The notes beneath the pieces were generated by a model. It searched no databases. It was not told the DNA's origin and saw nothing but the letters and a program-made list of their open reading frames with translations. This document shows, in pieces, positions 1 to 7,882 of a stretch of DNA of 42,738 nucleotides. Source of the DNA: a virus. A program made the translations under genes and the position numbers. Position 1 is the first letter of the stretch; each line of letters begins with the position of its first letter. The DNA lies in the IMG/VR virus record IMGVR_UViG_3300017917_002836, positions 1 to 42,738 of that record. One strand, 5' to 3'.

Positions 1-141
1 CTGGTTCTCCTCCGCCTCCCCCCGAGATCGTCACACTAGCTACATAGCGTTACATTGAAGCGTGACGTATAGTAATCAACATTGGATCTTGTTTGGTTAC
101 TAAGCGTTATGTCTCTGGAGTCCCATCACTCTACGTAGACG
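1..141. other. Left-end noncoding region, possible cos-proximal/promoter segment
   Basis: No gene is seen here. It is clearly AT-richer than the rest of the window, notably at 30-120 (TATAGT at 79 is preceded by no convincing -35; TTGGAT and TTGTTT lie at 82-95). It precedes the packaging genes, where cos phages carry the cos site and a late-gene leader. A C-run (CCCCCC) sits near base 18. The exact cos cut cannot be defined from sequence alone. Confidence 0.4.
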
Positions 142-162
142 CCCTGAGCTGATCACTCAGGG
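142..162. other. Small hairpin in packaging leader
   Basis: CCCTGAG (142-148) pairs with CTCAGGG (156-162) across a 7-nt loop. It lies directly before the larger hairpin at 165-196, so the leader of the terminase operon carries two stacked stem-loops. Confidence 0.5.
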
Positions 163-164
163 AA

Positions 165-196
165 GGAAGGCCCGAGTCCCCCGGCTCGGGCCTTCC
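165..196. terminator. 12-bp stem-loop before the first HNH gene
   Basis: GGAAGGCCCGAG (165-176) and CTCGGGCCTTCC (185-196) form a perfect 12-bp stem with an 8-nt loop. There is no T-run, which is usual for high-GC actinobacterial terminators. It could end transcription coming around from the right end of a circular genome, or be a processing or attenuation structure ahead of the late operon. Confidence 0.55.
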
Positions 197-216
197 GCAC
201 TTCCGGGGAGACCTCG

Positions 217-819
217 ATGGCACGCAAGCCAGATACGCCATGCTCGGCGTGCGGGAAACCGATGTGGTCCGGGTCGACCAGCGCACCGGCTGGGAAGCGA
301 ACCTGCCGCTCATGTCGCTTGCTGGCCAAGCTCGACAGGTGGAGCTACGAGTGCTCGGTGTGTGGCAAGCCCAAGCCGCCGAACCTGAGAAAGACCTGCT
401 CTCGGGCATGCACCGCGACGGCTCGCCGCGATGGGCGTGCAAGCACGACGTTTGCCTGCGCCGGATGCGGTGGGAGTGCGACCGCTTTCGGTTGGCCGCC
501 TCTATGCCAGTCCTGCTCGCAGACTCGTCGCCAAACGCGACGCCACAGAAACGCCGCGTCTCGCCGCGGCGCCGCAGTTGTCGGGCGGGCACTGTCGCTG
601 CCGGAGCTCGGCTCACGCGACCGATGGCGGTGCCACCTTTGCCGCCGTCGAGTGAACCGGCGACGACGGCACCCGGATCCACTGGCACCGTCGTACGACC
701 ACCTGATCCCTATCGCTGACGGCGGAGACGACTCGCCGGCGAACCTTCGGCTTGCCCACCTGCGATGCAACGTCCGTCGTGGTACGGGCGGCACGGTGCA
801 ACTACTGCTCTTCGGGTGA
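217..819 (+). CDS. HNH endonuclease (packaging-associated)
   Basis: A 200-residue protein with two N-terminal Cys pairs (CSACGKP near 10 and CSVCGKP near 46), likely zinc-binding, and a C-terminal HNH nuclease core with the signature DHLIPIADGGD...NLRLAHLRCN. An HNH gene next to terminase is a recurring arrangement in HK97-like cos phages, where it assists terminase in cutting cos; that role is inferred here from position. The ATG has a good ribosome site (GGGGAG, 6-nt spacing). The terminase small subunit follows 12 nt downstream. A homing-type HNH is the alternative. Confidence 0.85.
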   Translation: MARKPDTPCSACGKPMWSGSTSAPAGKRTCRSCRLLAKLDRWSYECSVCGKPKPPNLRKTCSRACTATARRDGRASTTFACAGCGGSATAFGWPPLCQSCSQTRRQTRRHRNAASRRGAAVVGRALSLPELGSRDRWRCHLCRRRVNRRRRHPDPLAPSYDHLIPIADGGDDSPANLRLAHLRCNVRRGTGGTVQLLLFG

Positions 820-831
820 GGGGGCGCCACC

Positions 832-1155
832 TTGTCGCCCAACCTCGCAGCGACCGTCACGGGCGGCGACACCCGTGCCTCGCTCGAAGCGCTCCGCGAC
901 CTCATCGCCCGCACGCTCGACGCCTGCGAGGTGCGCCACCGCGCCAGCTGCCCGTGCGACTGCGGACCACCGCCACCTCGCGCCGCCGACGTCGCCGCGC
1001 TCTCGCTGCGCCTGGCCGACCTGCTCGGCCGCCTCGACAAGTTGCCAGTCACACAGAAGGACGCCGTCGATGAGGTCGCCGCACGTCGGGCTGCGCGGCG
1101 TGCCGCAGCCACGGATCAGAGTGGTCCCGCCGTACAACCGGAGCTCGGGACCTGA
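832..1155 (+). CDS. terS: Terminase small subunit
   Basis: A 107-residue protein starting at a TTG with a strong ribosome site (GAGGGGG, about 7 nt upstream). Its layout is typical of actinophage small terminases: an N-terminal helix (SLEALRDLIARTLDAC), a Cys-containing stretch, a second helix (LSLRLADLLGRLDKLP) and a basic tail with AARRAARRAA. It would recognise the packaging site and hand the DNA to the large subunit. Its 3' end overlaps the large-subunit start by 86 nt in a different frame, so the two are probably translationally coupled. The call rests on position and sequence style; no catalytic motif is expected. Confidence 0.7.
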   Translation: MSPNLAATVTGGDTRASLEALRDLIARTLDACEVRHRASCPCDCGPPPPRAADVAALSLRLADLLGRLDKLPVTQKDAVDEVAARRAARRAAATDQSGPAVQPELGT

Positions 1156-2614
1156 CGCTGTCGAGCTCGGCCGCAGTATCGGCCTGGTCGCCGACCCCTG
1201 GCAGGAAGGGCAGCTGTCCGACGCGCTCGGCGAGCAGCCCGACGGGCGCTGGGTGTGCAACGAGGTCGTCGAGATCCTCGGCCGCCAGAACGGTAAGGGC
1301 GGCGGCGTCGAGCTGCGCATCCACGCGGGGCTGCACCTGTTCGGCGAGCACCGGATCGTCTGGTCGCTGCACCGCTGGGACACCGCCTTGGAGATGTTCA
1401 AGCGCATCTCGGGCCGCTACACCGACTACGACTGCCTACGTCGCCAGGTCAAGCGCATCAACAACTCGCACGGCGAGGAGGGCATCGAGCTCCTCAGCGG
1501 TCAGGCGCTGAAGTTCTCGACCCGGAGCAAGGACGGCGGGCGGGGTCTCAGTGGCGACCTGGTCGTCATCGACGAGGCGTACGCGTTCAGTGACGAGCAC
1601 GCCGACGCCCTGATCCCGGTCCTGTCCGCCCGCTGGTGGTCCACTGAGGGCGGCCCGCAGATCTGGTACACCAGCTCGCCGCCGCTGACACAGATCGACG
1701 CCAGCAAGGACGACAAGCTGGCTAGGTCCGCCGGGCTGCCGCTGTACCGGCTCCGCCGGCGAGCTTTCGCCGGCGACGAGCCAGCCCTGTGTTTCCGTGA
1801 CTGGTCGGCCGTCGACAAGAGTCTCGCCGAGCTGGACGAGGTCGACCTCGACGACCGGATGCTGTGGCAGCGGTCGAACCCGGCGATGGGCATCCGGCTC
1901 TCCGCCGACTGGGTGGCAAACGTCGAGCGCAAGCAGATGTCCACGGAGGGGTTCGCACGCGAGCGGCTCTGCCTCTGGCCGCCTGAGCCGACGACCAGCG
2001 CCAACGACATCCTCGACCCGAAGCAGTGGGAACGCTTGACCGATCCGGCCTCGCAGGTCGTCGGGGACGTCTCGCTGATGGTTGCCGCCACACTCGACCG
2101 GCGCTGGTCGTCGATCGGGCTGTATGGCCGGCGCGCTGATGGCCTCGGGCATCTCGAACTGATCGACCACCGCGAGGGGACGGGGTGGGTGGTCGAGCGG
2201 CTCGTCGAGTTCCGCAACCGGTACCAGCCCGTCGGCATCGGCATCGACCTGCGCGGCCCGGCCGGCGCCCTCGAAACGGACCTGACCACGGCGGGCATCA
2301 CCCCGTCGGAGGATCCGGAGCGCCCGGCGCGCGGCGACCTGGTGCCGATGACGGCGACGGAGACGGCACAGGCGTGCGGTCAGCTGGTCGACGCGATCCG
2401 CCAGGAGTCCGAGCGTCATATCGACCAGGTGCAGCTCAATACGAGCGTGGCGGCGGCCCGCACCCGCAGGTTGGGCGGGGCGCTGGCGTGGGAGCAGCAG
2501 ATCGGAGCGGTCGACAGTCCACTGCCGGCCGTGACCGGCGCCCGGTGGGTGTATGTCACCCGGGCGCATCTGGTTGGTGCAGCGATCCGGGATCCGGGCG
2601 TGTGGGTGCTGTGA
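1070..2614 (+). CDS. terL: Terminase large subunit
   Basis: A 514-residue packaging motor. The ATPase domain shows a Walker A-like GRQNGKGGG at about 71-79 and a Walker B DLVVIDEA at about 163-170. The C-terminal nuclease domain has acidic candidates in ATLDRRW and GIGIDLRG. The ATG at 1070 gives a normal length for the family and lies inside the small-subunit gene; in-frame codons further upstream would add a low-complexity extension and are rejected. It pumps DNA into the prohead and cuts concatemers. Portal follows after 12 nt, in standard HK97-type order. Confidence 0.95.
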   Translation: MRSPHVGLRGVPQPRIRVVPPYNRSSGPDAVELGRSIGLVADPWQEGQLSDALGEQPDGRWVCNEVVEILGRQNGKGGGVELRIHAGLHLFGEHRIVWSLHRWDTALEMFKRISGRYTDYDCLRRQVKRINNSHGEEGIELLSGQALKFSTRSKDGGRGLSGDLVVIDEAYAFSDEHADALIPVLSARWWSTEGGPQIWYTSSPPLTQIDASKDDKLARSAGLPLYRLRRRAFAGDEPALCFRDWSAVDKSLAELDEVDLDDRMLWQRSNPAMGIRLSADWVANVERKQMSTEGFARERLCLWPPEPTTSANDILDPKQWERLTDPASQVVGDVSLMVAATLDRRWSSIGLYGRRADGLGHLELIDHREGTGWVVERLVEFRNRYQPVGIGIDLRGPAGALETDLTTAGITPSEDPERPARGDLVPMTATETAQACGQLVDAIRQESERHIDQVQLNTSVAAARTRRLGGALAWEQQIGAVDSPLPAVTGARWVYVTRAHLVGAAIRDPGVWVL

Positions 2615-2626
2615 GGGGGGTGGCCT

Positions 2627-4108
2627 GTGGCACGTGACCGGCGGCTGTATCCGCTGCAGCGGATACAGCGTCTGCAGGAGCGCCAGCGTCTGGCGCGTGC
2701 CGACGTCGAGCGTGCCCGGCCCGCCATCGCGAGCCTGTATGACCTGTACTCGACTCCGGATGCGCCGCTGACGACGTTCGACCAGTACGCCCGGCACGCG
2801 TTCGGGGCGATGGGCGAGCCCGGCAACGCGGTGGTGTTCGCGTGCGTCGTGCGGCGGATGAAGGTCTTCAGCGAGGCCGCGTTCAAGTGGCGCAGCTTCG
2901 CCACGAAGCGGCTGTTCGGCAGCGCCGAGCTGGCCGTGCTGGACGCCCCGTGGCCCGGGGGCAGTGCGGGGTCTCTGCTGGCGCGGGCCGAGCTGGACGT
3001 GTCCCTGGCTGGGAACGCGTTCGTGCGGTCGACGGGCGACGGCTTGGAGCGGCTGCGCCCGGACTGGGTGACGATCGTCAGCCAGATCGTCGAGGACGCA
3101 CTGGGTGAGCAGGTACGGCGACTGGTCGGCTACTACTACGACCCGGTTGGTGACGTCGACCGCGACCCGGCGTACTACCTGGCCGACGAGGTGGCGCACT
3201 GGGCGCCGATTCCGGATCCGCTGGCGCACTGGCGGGGCATGAGCTGGATGACGCCGCTCGTACGTGAGATCAACTCCGATGTGCGGATGGCGGACTTCCG
3301 CGAGGCGTTCTTCAAGAACGCGGCAACCGCCAACGTGATCATCACCTACAAGGACAAGGTCGTTCCTGAGCGGCTGGCGAAGATCCGGCAGGCGATGGCC
3401 GCGCGGCACGTCGGCGCGGAGAACGCGTTCGGGACGTTGCTGCTCGACGAGGGCGCCGACGTCACCATCGCCGGCGCGAACATGGAGGGTGCGGCGTTCG
3501 ACGCGCTGCAGGCCGCGGGTGAGACCCGCATCTGCATGGCCGCTGGCGTCCCGCCGATCGTGGCTGGCGCCCGTCAGGGCCTGCAGGCGTCGGCGATCGG
3601 CGAGTACGCCCAGGCGCTGCGGGCATTCGCCGATCTGGAGATGCGGCCGAACTGGCGCAGCCTCTGCGGCGCGCTGCAGACGGTCTGCCCGCCGCCGCCG
3701 GGTGCCCAGCTGTGGTTCGACACGACCGACGTCAGCGCGTTGCGGCAGGGCGAGAAGGACGCCGCCGACACGAACGCCCAGCAGGCGTCCACGCTGAACA
3801 CGCTGATCATGGCGGGGTTTGATCCGGCCTCGGCGGTCGCGGCCGTGACGAGCGGGGACATGAGCCTGTTGGTGCACACCGGGATGACGAGCGTGCAGAT
3901 GCGCCCGGCGACGGCGCCGAAGGCGCAGGCGGTCCAGGACCTGATCGACATGATCGCCAAGGGTGTTTCCGGGGTCGGCCCGGTACTGACCGCTGACGAG
4001 CTGCGCAAGCTGCTCAACGGGGCTGGCGCCGATCTGGCCGCGAACTACATCCCGGTGATGCCGAAGGTGAACGGCAAGCCGCCGTCCCTGGCCGGACTAG
4101 GAGGGTGA
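2627..4108 (+). CDS. Portal protein
   Basis: A 493-residue protein placed between terminase and protease. It has the helical, polar composition of HK97-family (phage_portal) portals, with segments such as AVVFACVVRRMKVFSEA and LAGNAFVRS in the usual early region and AAGVPPIVAGARQGLQ in the central region. It would form the dodecameric ring for DNA entry and exit. The GTG at 2627 has a GGGGGGTGG stretch upstream. The stop overlaps the protease ribosome site. Confidence 0.93.
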   Translation: MARDRRLYPLQRIQRLQERQRLARADVERARPAIASLYDLYSTPDAPLTTFDQYARHAFGAMGEPGNAVVFACVVRRMKVFSEAAFKWRSFATKRLFGSAELAVLDAPWPGGSAGSLLARAELDVSLAGNAFVRSTGDGLERLRPDWVTIVSQIVEDALGEQVRRLVGYYYDPVGDVDRDPAYYLADEVAHWAPIPDPLAHWRGMSWMTPLVREINSDVRMADFREAFFKNAATANVIITYKDKVVPERLAKIRQAMAARHVGAENAFGTLLLDEGADVTIAGANMEGAAFDALQAAGETRICMAAGVPPIVAGARQGLQASAIGEYAQALRAFADLEMRPNWRSLCGALQTVCPPPPGAQLWFDTTDVSALRQGEKDAADTNAQQASTLNTLIMAGFDPASAVAAVTSGDMSLLVHTGMTSVQMRPATAPKAQAVQDLIDMIAKGVSGVGPVLTADELRKLLNGAGADLAANYIPVMPKVNGKPPSLAGLGG

Positions 4109-4110
4109 CC

Positions 4111-5286
4111 ATGCCGGCAACCAAGTTCGGCAACCTGCCGATCGACGAGGATCGGGCCAGGCCGTGGTCGGATTCGGACGCCTCGGCGCGGGTGCGCGCG
4201 TGGGCATCCTCGGATGGCTCCGGCAGCCCGGGGAAGATCGACTATGCGAAGCTGCGGCAGGCGTACCTGTGGTACGACCCGGCCGCCGCGGACCAGGTAG
4301 GGGCGTACAAGCTGCAGATCGCCGACGTGGTCGACGGCCGCCTGGTGGCCGTGTGGCGGGCGGTCACCGCGGCGGCCGCCGCGCTGCAGGGCGCACGTGG
4401 TGGTGTCGACCTGCCCGACTCCGACCGCGAGGGCGTGAAGGCGGCGGTCGCGCGCTACTACGCGAAGGCCGCCAAGCGGTGGGGCGACCAGTCGATCCAG
4501 GCGCCATGGGTGAGCCAGGGCCGATCTGCGCAGGGTGACCCGTGGAGTGATTTCATCACCCGCGCCATGCCACTGGACGACCTGTCTGTGCGCTCTGGCC
4601 ATGTCACCTGTGAGCGGTGCGGCAAGGACGCCACGGGCCGAATGGTGGACGCCTACGCTGCGGTATTCAATGTCAGCGCGGAGATCCGTGACCGGCAGGG
4701 CCACTACAACGAGATCATCGACCCGGTCGCGTTCAACCGGACGATCAAGAACGAGGCGCACCGGACCGGCGTGTACTACCACCACGCGATGACGCTGCAC
4801 GGCACCCCGAGTGGCGAGGGGTCATTCCCGCTCGGGCATCCGTCGTCGATCCGTACCGACCAGCGCGGACTGCTCACCAGCACCCACTACAGCGCCAACG
4901 ACGTCGGCGACCGTGCCCTCATCTTGATCAAAGAGGGAACGATCACTGGCCAGTCGTTCTCCGGTCAGATCCGCCGCAGCGACCCGCAGCGGATCCGCAG
5001 TCCGCTCGGACCGCGCCCGGACGGGTCGCTGCCGACCGTGCGCAGGCTTGAGCTCGGCCTGCGCGAGTACGGGCCGACACCATCGCCGGCCTACACCGAG
5101 GCCCAGATCCTGGCCACCAGGGCCGCCATGGGCCTGCCACCCGACCAGCGCTCCGCGGGACTCGCTGGCTGGGCACCCTCGCTTCCGCCGGACGTGGAAT
5201 TCGAGGCCGAGGCTTCGCGCGACGCGCGCGCCGGTCGGCAGAGACTGCTGCGCCTGCGGGCACAGCTGCGCGCGAGAGGCATGTGA
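4111..5286 (+). CDS. Prohead maturation protease (HK97/S78 type) with N-terminal extension
   Basis: A 391-residue protein. The C-terminal half has the features of prohead serine proteases: an HH pair in YYHHAMTLHGTP, GQSFSGQI and a terminal EYGPTPSPAYTEA. The first ~130 residues form a separate domain (KLRQAYLWYDP, YKLQIADVVDGRLVAVWRA) of a kind seen fused to or beside actinophage capsid proteases. A Cys-x2-Cys pair (CERCGKD) links the two. ATG at 4111 is preferred because AGGAGGG lies 6 nt upstream; GTG at 4105 is the alternative. It would cleave the capsid N-terminal scaffold encoded next door. Confidence 0.88.
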   Translation: MPATKFGNLPIDEDRARPWSDSDASARVRAWASSDGSGSPGKIDYAKLRQAYLWYDPAAADQVGAYKLQIADVVDGRLVAVWRAVTAAAAALQGARGGVDLPDSDREGVKAAVARYYAKAAKRWGDQSIQAPWVSQGRSAQGDPWSDFITRAMPLDDLSVRSGHVTCERCGKDATGRMVDAYAAVFNVSAEIRDRQGHYNEIIDPVAFNRTIKNEAHRTGVYYHHAMTLHGTPSGEGSFPLGHPSSIRTDQRGLLTSTHYSANDVGDRALILIKEGTITGQSFSGQIRRSDPQRIRSPLGPRPDGSLPTVRRLELGLREYGPTPSPAYTEAQILATRAAMGLPPDQRSAGLAGWAPSLPPDVEFEAEASRDARAGRQRLLRLRAQLRARGM

Positions 5287-5287
5287 G

Positions 5288-6784
5288 ATGGCGAAGCGGC
5301 GGAGCGACGAGCTCAAAGCCGAGATGGAGGCCATGCGGGCCGAGGTCCAGCTCATCGAGGAGATGGAGGAACCCACCGACGAGGACCTGGCCCGCGCCGA
5401 GGCCCTGCTGACCGAGTGGGACGGCAAGAAGGACGAGTACGACAAGGCCACCACCCGCGAGGCGAAGGTGGCCGAGGTGCTGCGGGCCAGGCTGGAGTCC
5501 GAGGGTGGTGGCGCCGGCGGCGAGTCCGGGGACGGCGCCCGCCGCCAGGCGCCGAACATCAACCGGACAGTCGACCCGTTCGAGGCGGACACCGAGTTCG
5601 CCCACCTGATGCGGTCGGCCTCCCAGCCGGAGGTCGCGAACTTCGACACCGACGTGATCATCGAACGGGCCAGGCACGCCGCCGACCAGTTCCCGCCCGG
5701 CACCGTCGAGCGCAGCCGCCGCGAGAAGGTGTCCGAGCAGCTGCACGACCTGCTGGACCGCAACGACAAGCACGCTCCGCTGATCGCCAGGCACATCCTG
5801 CTGACCGGCTCGCCCCGGTACCTGGAGGAGTTCCACGAGTACGCGCGGGTCAAGGGCGGCTACATCCCGGAGCTGCTGCGGACCGCGATGAGCCTGACCG
5901 CCGGCAACGGTGGCGTGCTCGTACCTCACTACCTGGACCCGACGATCATCCTGACGGCCGCCGGCGTCTACGGCGGGACGATCCGCAGCGTCTCGACGAT
6001 CAAGACGATCGCGACGAAGACCTGGGAGGGCGTCAGCTCGGCCGGCGTGACGGCGCACTGGACCGCGGAGGCCACGGCCACCACCGACAGCACGCCCACG
6101 TTCTCCGCGCCGAGCATCACCCCGGCGAAGGCCGACGCCTGGGTGACCGGCTCGTACGAGGTGTTCGAGGACACCGGGTTCTCGGGCGAGCTGTCGCGGC
6201 TGCTCGCCGACGCCAAGGTGATCCTGGAGGAGAACGCGTTCGCCACCGCGGCCACCAGCGCCGGGTACCCGATCGGTGTGGTCGGCGCGGTCCGCGCCGT
6301 CACCGCCAGCATCGTCACCTCGGCGACGACCGGCGCGTTCGTGGTCGGCGACGTCCACAACGTCTCCGATGCGGTCAACCCACGCCAGGAAGAGAACATG
6401 GCGTGGCTGGCGCACAAGCACATCTACTCGCTGATCCGCCAGTTCGACACCTCCGGCGGCGGCGGGTTCTGGGCAAACCTCGGCGTCGGCAAGCCGCCGC
6501 TGCTGCTCGGCGCCCAGGCCCTGAAGAGTGCCGCGATGACCAACGTCGTCGGCAACGGCACGAACATCCTGCTCGCCGGCGACTTCAGCGAGTACTACAT
6601 CGTCGACCGGATCGGCATGTCGGTGATCTACGACCCGCTGATCAAGACGACGGCGTCCGGGGCCGCACCGACCGGCCAGGCCGGCTGGTACGCCCACTGG
6701 AGGGTCGGCGCGAACGTGGTCAACGCCGACGCCTTCAGGCTCCTGCAGCTCAACCAGGTCGCCGCGGCCACCGCGCTCGCCTGA
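5288..6784 (+). CDS. Major capsid protein (HK97 fold) with N-terminal delta/scaffold domain
   Basis: A 498-residue protein directly after the protease. The first ~75 residues are a charged coiled coil (ELKAEMEAMRAEVQLIEEME), typical of the delta domain that scaffolds assembly and is then removed. The rest has HK97-capsid features: a hydrophobic TAGNGGVLVPHY start of the fold, a Thr/Ala-rich middle, and a terminal segment with DRIGMSVIYDP and a domain near GWYAHWRVGANVV. No frameshift or stop is seen. A hairpin follows the stop codon. Confidence 0.95.
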   Translation: MAKRRSDELKAEMEAMRAEVQLIEEMEEPTDEDLARAEALLTEWDGKKDEYDKATTREAKVAEVLRARLESEGGGAGGESGDGARRQAPNINRTVDPFEADTEFAHLMRSASQPEVANFDTDVIIERARHAADQFPPGTVERSRREKVSEQLHDLLDRNDKHAPLIARHILLTGSPRYLEEFHEYARVKGGYIPELLRTAMSLTAGNGGVLVPHYLDPTIILTAAGVYGGTIRSVSTIKTIATKTWEGVSSAGVTAHWTAEATATTDSTPTFSAPSITPAKADAWVTGSYEVFEDTGFSGELSRLLADAKVILEENAFATAATSAGYPIGVVGAVRAVTASIVTSATTGAFVVGDVHNVSDAVNPRQEENMAWLAHKHIYSLIRQFDTSGGGGFWANLGVGKPPLLLGAQALKSAAMTNVVGNGTNILLAGDFSEYYIVDRIGMSVIYDPLIKTTASGAAPTGQAGWYAHWRVGANVVNADAFRLLQLNQVAAATALA

Positions 6785-6798
6785 CAACCAACCGAACG

Positions 6799-6819
6799 CC
6801 CCACGGTCGCGCCGTGGGG
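6799..6819. terminator. Hairpin after capsid gene
   Basis: CCCCACGG (6799-6806) and CCGTGGGG (6812-6819) form a perfect 8-bp stem with a 5-nt loop, 14 nt past the capsid stop. It may reduce read-through from the highly expressed capsid gene into the sugar-modification cassette. The remaining gap to 6872 shows no gene but carries the ribosome site GGGAGACGAG for the next TTG start. Confidence 0.5.
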
Positions 6820-6872
6820 AGGCGGGGTCCGCGTCTCCCGGCGCGGGCCCTGCGCCTACCCGGGAGACGAGA

Positions 6873-7637
6873 TTGAGAGACCCGCGAGAGACCGTCGTCG
6901 TCGCGTACCTGCGCCCCGCGCTGGTCCACGGCGCGTTCATGGAATGCCTGATGGACCTCGTGCAGTACGACGCGTCCCTGCACAGGCGCATCGCAGCGCC
7001 CGGAGGCCGACTGTCCTACCAGGCCGGATGCAACCTGAGTACCCCACGCAACGAGGTGGTGCGCCAGTTCCTGGCCTACGGTCAGGCGGACTGGCTGTGG
7101 ATGGTCGACTCGGACATGACGTTCGCGCCGGACGTCGTCGAGCGGCTGCTGGAGTACGCCGACCCGCAGAAGGCGCCGATCGTCGGGGGCCTGTGTTTCG
7201 GGTTCGACGGGCACGGCGACGTGCAGCCGACCCTGTACGGGCTGGTCGAGCATCCCGACCATCCGGGCAACCTGGAGCGGCTGCAGGTGGTCCGCTACCA
7301 CGAGTGGAAGCCCGATGCGATGTACCAGGTGGCCGGTACCGGCGCGGCCTGCCTGCTGATGCACCGGTCGGCGCTGGTGCGCATCCGCGACTTCGAGCGC
7401 CCGTCCGGTGAGGTCGGGTTCAACCCGGCCTACCCGTGGTTCCAGGAGTCCCAGCACGACGGCCGCCCGGTCGGCGAGGACATCACGTTCTGCTGGCGGG
7501 CGATCCAGGCCGGCCTCCCGGTCTACGTCAACACCGCCGTGCAGTGCGGCCACGTCAAGGACCGCGTGCTGACCATGGATGCCTACTTCCTGGCGAGGGG
7601 CCTGCTCTCGCCCACTCATCAGGGAGCGTCGTCATGA
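6873..7637 (+). CDS. GT-A fold glycosyltransferase
   Basis: A 254-residue enzyme with a family 2-like nucleotide-sugar transferase layout: a first beta strand (VVVAYLRPA), TPRN before the long helix, and the metal-binding DSD at 79-81 in WLWMVDSDMTF. An acceptor-side GEDITFCWRA lies near 205. TTG start with GGGAGACGA upstream. It is the first gene of a five-gene cassette inserted between capsid and head-tail connector genes, so the acceptor is probably a virion protein. The donor sugar and linkage cannot be read from sequence. Confidence 0.85.
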   Translation: MRDPRETVVVAYLRPALVHGAFMECLMDLVQYDASLHRRIAAPGGRLSYQAGCNLSTPRNEVVRQFLAYGQADWLWMVDSDMTFAPDVVERLLEYADPQKAPIVGGLCFGFDGHGDVQPTLYGLVEHPDHPGNLERLQVVRYHEWKPDAMYQVAGTGAACLLMHRSALVRIRDFERPSGEVGFNPAYPWFQESQHDGRPVGEDITFCWRAIQAGLPVYVNTAVQCGHVKDRVLTMDAYFLARGLLSPTHQGASS

Positions 7638-7882
7638 CCGCCATCTGCCGCATCACCGGTTTCCTCGGCTACACCACCGCCGACGACCGTCCGGCGCACC
7701 TGCGGGTCGAGGCCGGCCAGGCATTCGCCGACGACGACCAGGTCGTGGTGTCCCGCCCGGACGCGTTCGATGTCCAGCCGGGTCCGGCCACCGACAGCGC
7801 CCCCCAGGAGCAGGAGGCTGTCGAGCCCCGCCGCGGCACCGCCCGCCCCGCCACCAAGAGGTCGAGGGGTGGCAATGGCTGA
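7634..7882 (+). CDS. Small conserved-type phage protein
   Basis: An 82-residue protein whose ATG overlaps the preceding stop (ATGA). The N-terminus contains a beta-rich segment (MTAICRITGFLGYTT) and a DDDQVVVSRPDAFDV motif resembling small head proteins found after the capsid in other actinophages. The C-terminal third is Pro/Arg-rich and disordered. Its last 8 nt overlap the next gene. It may be a head accessory protein left inside the glycosylation cassette; function unknown. Confidence 0.65.
   Translation: MTAICRITGFLGYTTADDRPAHLRVEAGQAFADDDQVVVSRPDAFDVQPGPATDSAPQEQEAVEPRRGTARPATKRSRGGNG

Noticed and set aside
1436-3877. Long leftward frame (about 800 codons) opposite terminase and portal genes
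   Set aside because: Arg/His/Pro-rich product with no motifs; it arises because high-GC genes leave the antisense frame open. The rightward proteins are clear families.
4943-6991. Long leftward frame opposite protease and capsid genes
   Set aside because: Same GC-driven antisense artefact; low-complexity product and no ribosome site.
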